Below the pieces are notes generated by a model. That model was not told where the DNA came from. It ran no database searches and saw nothing but the letters and a program-made list of their open reading frames with translations. Of a DNA stretch of 18,507 bases, positions 13,814 to 18,507 are shown in pieces. Positions within the stretch are counted from its first letter, which is position 1. Every line of letters starts with the position of its first letter. Origin of the DNA: Candidatus Thorarchaeota archaeon (GTDB lineage: Archaea > Asgardarchaeota > Thorarchaeia > Thorarchaeales > Thorarchaeaceae); the NCBI GenBank assembly GCA_016840825.1, contig JAEORN010000006.1, positions 1 to 18,507 on the forward strand, written 5' to 3'. The position numbers were made by a program, and so were the translations under genes.

Positions 13814-14470
13814 TTATCTCTTCACGCCTATCATACAACGATGGTTACTCTCATCTAGAAACATATCAAGTATGTCAAAGTTCGAGAATACCTGATATAG
13901 TTCATCAACAGTGAAGTAATGGTGAGGGATTCCACTTTCCGGACCCTTTTGTGGAAGATAGGTGCCAGGTTCTATCTCCTTCAATCCCCAGTCATCCTGA
14001 GGTAGAGGTGGTCCTTCTGACAGAATTGGGACTGATATGAAGAGCATACCACCTTTCCGAAGGATTCTCTCTATTTCCCCAACAGTCTTCAGGATATCTG
14101 AAATCAAGTTATGGTGAATCACTTGAACAGAGATAATTGCGTCAAAGAAGGAGCCCTCATAGGGGAAAAGGTCTTCCATTCGATGCTCCACAAGAGTTGC
14201 CTTCAAGTCCTTTTCATCCAGCCATTCTTGAGCAAGTTCTATTGCCTGTTTGGATGCATCAGTACCAAACATCTGGAAACCATGTTCAGCTAGGAAGATG
14301 ATATGGCGTCCCGTTCCACATCCCAAATCCAGCACTCTTTTGACCTTTCTTGCCTGAAAGGCACCAACTAGTCGTTCCATTTGTGGATGTGGTTCGACGA
14401 ATACGTGTCCCTTTTCACGGAAAATTTCATCCCATTCAGGCATACTCATTCTGATTGTGTGAGTACTCAT
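13814..14470 (-). CDS. Class I SAM-dependent methyltransferase
   Basis: A 218-aa single-domain Rossmann methyltransferase. Motif I is VLDLGCGTGRH (46-56), the acidic ribose-binding residue is Asp71 in GTDAS, motif III is HRMEDLFP (96-103), and motif IV is FFDAIISVQVIHH (108-120). The C-terminal half has the GGMLFISVP strand and an unusual insert rich in Pro and Gly (about 150-175). The closest general pattern is Methyltransf_11/25 or tellurite-resistance TehB-like small-molecule methyltransferases; the substrate is unknown. The start is ATG 14470 with AAGGA 8 nt upstream. It is divergent from the membrane hydrolase gene. Confidence 0.88.
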   Translation of the reverse strand: MSTHTIRMSMPEWDEIFREKGHVFVEPHPQMERLVGAFQARKVKRVLDLGCGTGRHIIFLAEHGFQMFGTDASKQAIELAQEWLDEKDLKATLVEHRMEDLFPYEGSFFDAIISVQVIHHNLISDILKTVGEIERILRKGGMLFISVPILSEGPPLPQDDWGLKEIEPGTYLPQKGPESGIPHHYFTVDELYQVFSNFDILDMFLDESNHRCMIGVKR

Positions 14471-14542
14471 AATAGTATCCTTGAAATAATAAAAAGGAAA
14501 TATTAGGTAGATTTGTATCTGTATGGTGTTCGCTGAGGGATT

Positions 14543-16237
14543 ATGGATATGGAAACAGGTGGACTACAGTTTCGTTATATTTTCCTGATATTTAGTCTGG
14601 CACTGATGTGTTCAGGCGTAGCACTAGCAGGGTCTGTTCAGAACAATGTAGGTTCAATCATTGTTACTGAGGTAGACTTTCAAGCTGTAGACGGATCTAA
14701 CATACATGCGACATTACAGCAACCTGTCTATGCTACGAGCTCTGACCCTCTCCCAGGGGTTGTAGTCTTTCACGGCTCACTTCAAAGCAAAGAATGGGTT
14801 ATGGCTTTTGGAATCGAACTTGCTCGTAGGGGATTTGTGGTACTCACCCCTGATGCGAATGGACATGGAAATTCAGATGATGGATCTGGAAGCGGATCCG
14901 CAGCCCTTGAATATCTTGCTGACCTTGACTATGTTGTTACATCCGCAATTGGTCTGATAGGTCACAGTATGGGTGGAGGGAACGTGATACAGGCAATGAG
15001 TGACACCTCGATTGATGTAAGAGCGATTGTCTTGGTGGGTAGCTGGATACGGTCTGATTGGAATGCCACCTATCCCAATAATCTGCTTATTACGGTGGGT
15101 GATTTTGATTCACTATTCAGTGGTCGTAATGCCTCCATGTTAGAAGGTGTCTTTAACACGACCAATGTTCAGGATGGTACACTCTACGGTGATTTTGATT
15201 CAGGTACTGCAAGAAAGTATGTTCTCGCTAAGACGAATCACCTCTTTGAAACTATTAATCCTGAGATTATCAGTGAAACCGTTGAATGGATGAAAGATAG
15301 TCTAAAAGGAGGCGTTGAGGACTCTTATTGGATTCCAAGCAACGAGTTGGTATATAGCTGGTGGCTTGTTGGAGGGTTCTTTGCGACACTCGGGATTATT
15401 CTCACGATATTTCCTCTCATTACAATCCTGTTGGATACCTCGCTGTTCTCGTCAATCAAGAACGATCAAAATGCTCTCGAGATTTCTGATAATCAATTGA
15501 CCAACGGTCCTTTCACTAGATGGGGATTGATCTACAGTGTAATCCCGCCGCTCACTTTCTTCCCACTCCTATTGGTAGGAACGTTCATTCCATTTCCGCA
15601 ATATTACGGAGGCGCGATTAGCACATGGTTCCTTGGGACTACTCTGATTCTCTTCCTGCTTCTAAGAATAGCGACCAAGGGGAAGATGCGTTTCAGTCTT
15701 TCAAGAAACCAGGGCACTATTCTCAAGACATTCTTGCTTGCATTAATTATCATTCTTTGGCTGTATGCATGGACTCTTCTTGTCGATCTTGGATTTGCAC
15801 TTGACTTCAGATCCTTCTTACCAGGACTGAACGACTTGACCTTTGCTAGGGCGTTGTTCGTGCCAATATATTCGATAGTCTTCTTCCTGTACTTTCTGGT
15901 AGATAGCATGTGGCTTATGGGTCCATTAAAGCCCTCGGACGTAGAGCCGTGGTACAAGGGACAAACAATATGGTCCATCAAGAGTATGATTATCAAGTGC
16001 TATCCGTTTGCAATACTGGTAGGATATGAATACATATTGGGATATTTGCTTGGATTTTCTGTAGTGCCTGGAATAATTGGATACTCTTTCCTTTTCTTCT
16101 ATGCATTCACACCTTGGTTTGCAGTTTCTGCAGTCATCTCAGTCTACTGTTACAGGTCTACCAACCAATATTATCTTGGGGCGTTCATCAAAGCTTTGCT
16201 ATTTGCATGGATGCTTGCAACGATTCTTGCATTCTAG
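14543..16237 (+). CDS. Exported alpha/beta hydrolase fused to a multi-helix membrane domain
   Basis: A 564-aa membrane protein. Residues 11-30 form a signal sequence ending near ALAG. Residues about 40-255 are an alpha/beta hydrolase of the dienelactone-hydrolase/Peptidase S9-like type: VVVFHGS (73-79) for the oxyanion hole, LTPDANGHGNSD (101-112), nucleophile Ser142 in GHSMGGG, a likely acid near Asp187 in VGDFDSLF, and His233 in KTNHLF. Residues 271-563 hold about eight membrane helices (near 271-297, 325-348, 356-376, 393-416, 437-459, 485-505, 508-535, 545-563) without a transporter signature I recognise. The catalytic domain would face outside the cell. The start is ATG 14543 with GAGGGA upstream; a second in-frame ATG two codons later is possible. 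Confidence 0.82.
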   Translation: MDMETGGLQFRYIFLIFSLALMCSGVALAGSVQNNVGSIIVTEVDFQAVDGSNIHATLQQPVYATSSDPLPGVVVFHGSLQSKEWVMAFGIELARRGFVVLTPDANGHGNSDDGSGSGSAALEYLADLDYVVTSAIGLIGHSMGGGNVIQAMSDTSIDVRAIVLVGSWIRSDWNATYPNNLLITVGDFDSLFSGRNASMLEGVFNTTNVQDGTLYGDFDSGTARKYVLAKTNHLFETINPEIISETVEWMKDSLKGGVEDSYWIPSNELVYSWWLVGGFFATLGIILTIFPLITILLDTSLFSSIKNDQNALEISDNQLTNGPFTRWGLIYSVIPPLTFFPLLLVGTFIPFPQYYGGAISTWFLGTTLILFLLLRIATKGKMRFSLSRNQGTILKTFLLALIIILWLYAWTLLVDLGFALDFRSFLPGLNDLTFARALFVPIYSIVFFLYFLVDSMWLMGPLKPSDVEPWYKGQTIWSIKSMIIKCYPFAILVGYEYILGYLLGFSVVPGIIGYSFLFFYAFTPWFAVSAVISVYCYRSTNQYYLGAFIKALLFAWMLATILAF

Positions 16238-16278
16238 AGGCTTAATTTGTGTCATCTATCTATTTGATTAACACACAT

Positions 16279-16292
16279 TTCATTCTAGAATG
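16279..16292. other. Palindrome at the convergent gene ends
   Basis: CATTCTAGAATG (16281-16292) is a perfect 12-bp palindrome overlapping the end of the 16285-17166 gene. A related CATTCTAGAGG lies at the plus-strand stop near 16230. It has no obvious loop for a terminator hairpin, and its role is unclear. Confidence 0.3.
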
Positions 16293-17166
16293 TGAATAGC
16301 CACTCTAACAGTCCTGTACCGGACTCCTCTAGTTCCGTGCACTCATGGATGGCCATTTCTTCCCATAGCTCGGTATCGCCGCCAACAAACGTGCGATGAA
16401 ATCTTACATATGCGGTATCGGAGATTATTCTTGATTTCAGTGTGTAACTACTTCCATCCTCTCCAAATACTTTGGTTTCTGCAGCATAAGGCATTCTATC
16501 TTCTTTGAATTCTGTATCCACTTCGACTTTTATGATAGGAATATGTTCATCTTTACTGGATATACCACCAGATGCATAGTACTTCCCTTTTACATAGTCC
16601 CTTCTAAGACCAATCGAAAGATGGTCGAACTGCGCATGTAGTGCGTACCATCCTTCAATATGCCAATCGCGAGACCCCCAGCTCTTATCACGTTCTCCAA
16701 ATCCTTTGAAATGAATTTCCTTGCCATTTTCAAAGTTCACAATACCTTTCACGAGACCTGACTGTTCAAAATGCCCCGCCCAAGAAGTTCCACTACCTAA
16801 CCCAAAATCGAAATATGGAAATCTACCACACCATTCAATATCTACAGAGAGCTTCTTTCCTTGGTAAGTGATTCTCCAATCATTCATGGGAGTCAGAAGT
16901 TCATATGAGAGAGTTCCATCCGAAAGAGCGGAGTCTATCTCAATAGGCACATCTCCTTCTGGCTCTTTCCAGTATGCCTCTCGCTTGTCATCATAAAAGA
17001 GCGCAAATACAAACTCCCTCTTCTTGGAATTGGGTAGCAATCCAATCGTGCTGAATCCAGATATGCCATTATCAAGGTCTACCCAATTGAAGTAGTAACT
17101 TTCCCTATAGTCAGGTCGATCATTAGGTGTATGTAGAAAATCATCATTTGGAGATAATTTGGTCAT
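16285..17166 (-). CDS. DUF7064/DUF7065-like beta-rich protein
   Basis: A 293-aa soluble protein, mostly beta strands. The motif KGFGERDKSWGSRDW (154-168) matches the GERDHSWG-RDW signature I associate with the DUF7064/DUF7065 and AttH/CrtC-like lipocalin-type families; this is recall, not a search. The usual His in that motif is Lys here. The N-terminus (DRPDYRESYYFNWVD) also fits that group. The biochemical role is unknown; CrtC relatives hydrate carotenoid double bonds. The start is ATG 17166 with GGATGG 7 nt upstream. It lies 12 nt after the stop of the upstream 385-aa gene, so the two are an operon. No signal peptide or membrane helix is visible. Confidence 0.7.
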   Translation of the reverse strand: MTKLSPNDDFLHTPNDRPDYRESYYFNWVDLDNGISGFSTIGLLPNSKKREFVFALFYDDKREAYWKEPEGDVPIEIDSALSDGTLSYELLTPMNDWRITYQGKKLSVDIEWCGRFPYFDFGLGSGTSWAGHFEQSGLVKGIVNFENGKEIHFKGFGERDKSWGSRDWHIEGWYALHAQFDHLSIGLRRDYVKGKYYASGGISSKDEHIPIIKVEVDTEFKEDRMPYAAETKVFGEDGSSYTLKSRIISDTAYVRFHRTFVGGDTELWEEMAIHECTELEESGTGLLEWLFTF

Positions 17167-17178
17167 GTTAAAGCCATC

Positions 17179-18336
17179 CTATTCGGGAAGTAAGTATAGT
17201 GTGGGATCCTCTTCCATTTCATCATCGAATCTTCCAAACCTAATGAATGCTGGATCCGCATCATTATCCATGAAGAAGGGCACATGTTCTTCCTCGATAT
17301 GTTTTGCAATAGTCCAATCTATCTTATCTGTAACTCCAACCCGATCCGTAAATCTAACAAATCCTCTCCAATAAGCAAGAGCGCCAGCCAACATCAACTT
17401 CTTCTTATCCCACTCTGCGAATTTCATGTACAGTTCCGTCTGGGCTGCGTTCGCAGCTTCTGCATAAGCAGATATCTCATCGAGGCCAATTGGAACAACC
17501 TTGTCACCGCGATTGGCAAATGCACAAGCATTTGTGACAAGTGATGAATAGTCACCCGGTTCAATCGTCATTGTACCGATATCGTTGAAGAAAGCAGTAG
17601 CGTTCTTAATAGTGAAAGCCACTCCAAGCTTCGAAGAAGGTAATTGAGATTCTGTATTCGACCATGGAAGCCACGGATCATCTTTTCCATCCCATAGCCT
17701 TGTGAACTCTGATACAACAAGAATCTCATCATCGCCATAGGGATATGGTCCATGATCGATTAACTTTGCTCTAGCTTCGCATTCATCCAAGAAAGCATAC
17801 AATTCTACTGAGCCAACATTTCTTCGCATAGATTTTACCTGATTTTCACTCACAGGTTGTAGATGATCCTTTAACCAAGAGATTGTATCATCATTGAAAG
17901 CTAGGTTCTTTCCTCCAGATGCTGCAACAGTGTGCTTACCAGAGTTAAAGTACGAAGTAGCAAGTCTGTACCAGTTCTCAATTATGAATTTCCATTGCTC
18001 TCGTTTTTCCGGTGGTTCTTTGATGGGATCACTATCATGTTGATTGAATATTACCCCCATTCTTCCCAGTCCATAATAGAGCCACTGATAGGTTATTGAA
18101 AGAGCATGGACTTCAGATAGTAATTGCTTGCTTTGTTTAGCTAATTCTTCCGGAGTGATCCGATCCCATACGAGCTTCATGAGGGGGTAGAGATAGTCAT
18201 AGGTATGGAAACATGAAACGCTAATGTACTCATTCACAGGAAAGAGCTTACTTTCTAATAGACCTCGTTCCGCGAGAATATCGCTAAAGACATTAGAAAC
18301 ATGACGGAGATATTCATTGACCTCTCTCACTTCCAT
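17179..18336 (-). CDS. Conserved-looking 385-aa protein, unrecognised
   Basis: A soluble, helix-rich protein with no signal peptide, membrane helix or P-loop. I do not recognise the family. Notable stretches are HTYDYLYPLMKLVWDRI near the N-terminus, a tryptophan- and proline-rich centre with HGPYPYGDDEILVVSEF and WDGKDDPWLPW, and FFNDIGTMTIEPGDYSSLV. The density of Trp, Tyr, His and acidic residues in the centre looks like a catalytic or ligand pocket rather than a structural repeat. The ORF is open from GTG 18354, but ATG 18336 is chosen because GGTGAT lies 7 nt before it. It is the first gene of an operon with the DUF7064/7065-like gene, so the two probably share a pathway. Confidence 0.65.
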   Translation of the reverse strand: MEVREVNEYLRHVSNVFSDILAERGLLESKLFPVNEYISVSCFHTYDYLYPLMKLVWDRITPEELAKQSKQLLSEVHALSITYQWLYYGLGRMGVIFNQHDSDPIKEPPEKREQWKFIIENWYRLATSYFNSGKHTVAASGGKNLAFNDDTISWLKDHLQPVSENQVKSMRRNVGSVELYAFLDECEARAKLIDHGPYPYGDDEILVVSEFTRLWDGKDDPWLPWSNTESQLPSSKLGVAFTIKNATAFFNDIGTMTIEPGDYSSLVTNACAFANRGDKVVPIGLDEISAYAEAANAAQTELYMKFAEWDKKKLMLAGALAYWRGFVRFTDRVGVTDKIDWTIAKHIEEEHVPFFMDNDADPAFIRFGRFDDEMEEDPTLYLLPE

Positions 18337-18483
18337 TATACTAATCACCTTCACAGAATCCTCTATGGCTTGAACAACCTATTATGTAAATATTGGGGCC
18401 ACCTAGAACCACATTTGATTCAATCGTCAGCATGCTTAAATTGGGCATTGCAGGTCAGCTTGAAAACCAAGGAGCTTCAACCT

Positions 18484-18507
18484 ATGGAGAGAATCGCAGA
18501 AGGACTA
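18484..18507 (+). CDS. Probable start of a gene running off the right edge
   Basis: ATG at 18484 is preceded by AAGGAG with 9-nt spacing and by a TATA-like CTTAAAT at 18435-18441. Only eight codons (MERIAEGL) are inside the window, so nothing can be said about function. An alternative ATG at 18432 in another frame is also open to the edge but has no ribosome-binding site. Confidence 0.4.

Noticed and set aside
16238..16292. TGTGT/ACACA pairing as a terminator between convergent genes
   Set aside because: The stem is only five pairs with a long loop and no T-run directly after it.
1..18507. CRISPR array, insertion sequence or prophage
   Set aside because: No regularly spaced repeats, transposase, integrase or terminal inverted repeats were seen on reading both strands.

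Overview
The window reads as chromosomal DNA from an archaeon. Supporting signs are an archaeal-type valyl-tRNA synthetase and UMP kinase, TATA-box promoters, oligo-T terminators, a tRNA with bulge-helix-bulge (BHB) introns and an intact zinc deacetylase. Gene content and style (surface proteins with a C-terminal membrane anchor, many URO-D and alpha/beta hydrolase paralogues, moderate GC, frequent TTG/GTG starts) suggest an Asgard archaeon, perhaps Thorarchaeota-like. That placement is an inference. No transposon, phage gene, CRISPR array or rRNA was seen.

Layout. 1-3150: an OsmC-type protein converging on valS, with a hairpin between them. 3128-4240: a secreted, membrane-anchored protein with a good intrinsic-type terminator and a divergent control region containing a 14-bp palindrome. 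4239-5238: pyrH plus a winged-helix regulator, forming a short operon. 5255-6270: an alpha/beta hydrolase with a tiny upstream gene. 6403-6556: tRNA-Leu(CAA) interrupted twice, once after position 37 and once inside the T-loop. 6611-9272: an Imm-5-like protein, a small two-helix membrane protein, a seven-helix membrane protein and a CPBP membrane protease, the last two divergent. 9290-9670: a stretch holding no long ORF but, on the minus strand, three chained micro-ORFs (33, 26 and 35 codons) behind a strong TATA box and a repeat-rich control region. 9704-12443: polX and a URO-D family gene as an operon. 12619-16237: an HDAC-family deacetylase, a SAM methyltransferase and a hydrolase fused to a multi-helix membrane domain. 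16285-18336: a two-gene operon of a DUF7064/7065-like protein and an unrecognised 385-aa protein. A new gene probably begins at the right edge.

The two stretches over 300 bases without a long gene are 6274-6610 (tRNA and promoter) and 9273-9703 (micro-operon). Functional links: valS and tRNA-Leu belong to translation, pyrH to pyrimidine nucleotide synthesis, and PolX to base-excision or gap repair. Most of the rest is envelope-associated or of unknown role. The strongest candidates for something undescribed are the micro-operon with its regulatory region and the doubly interrupted tRNA.
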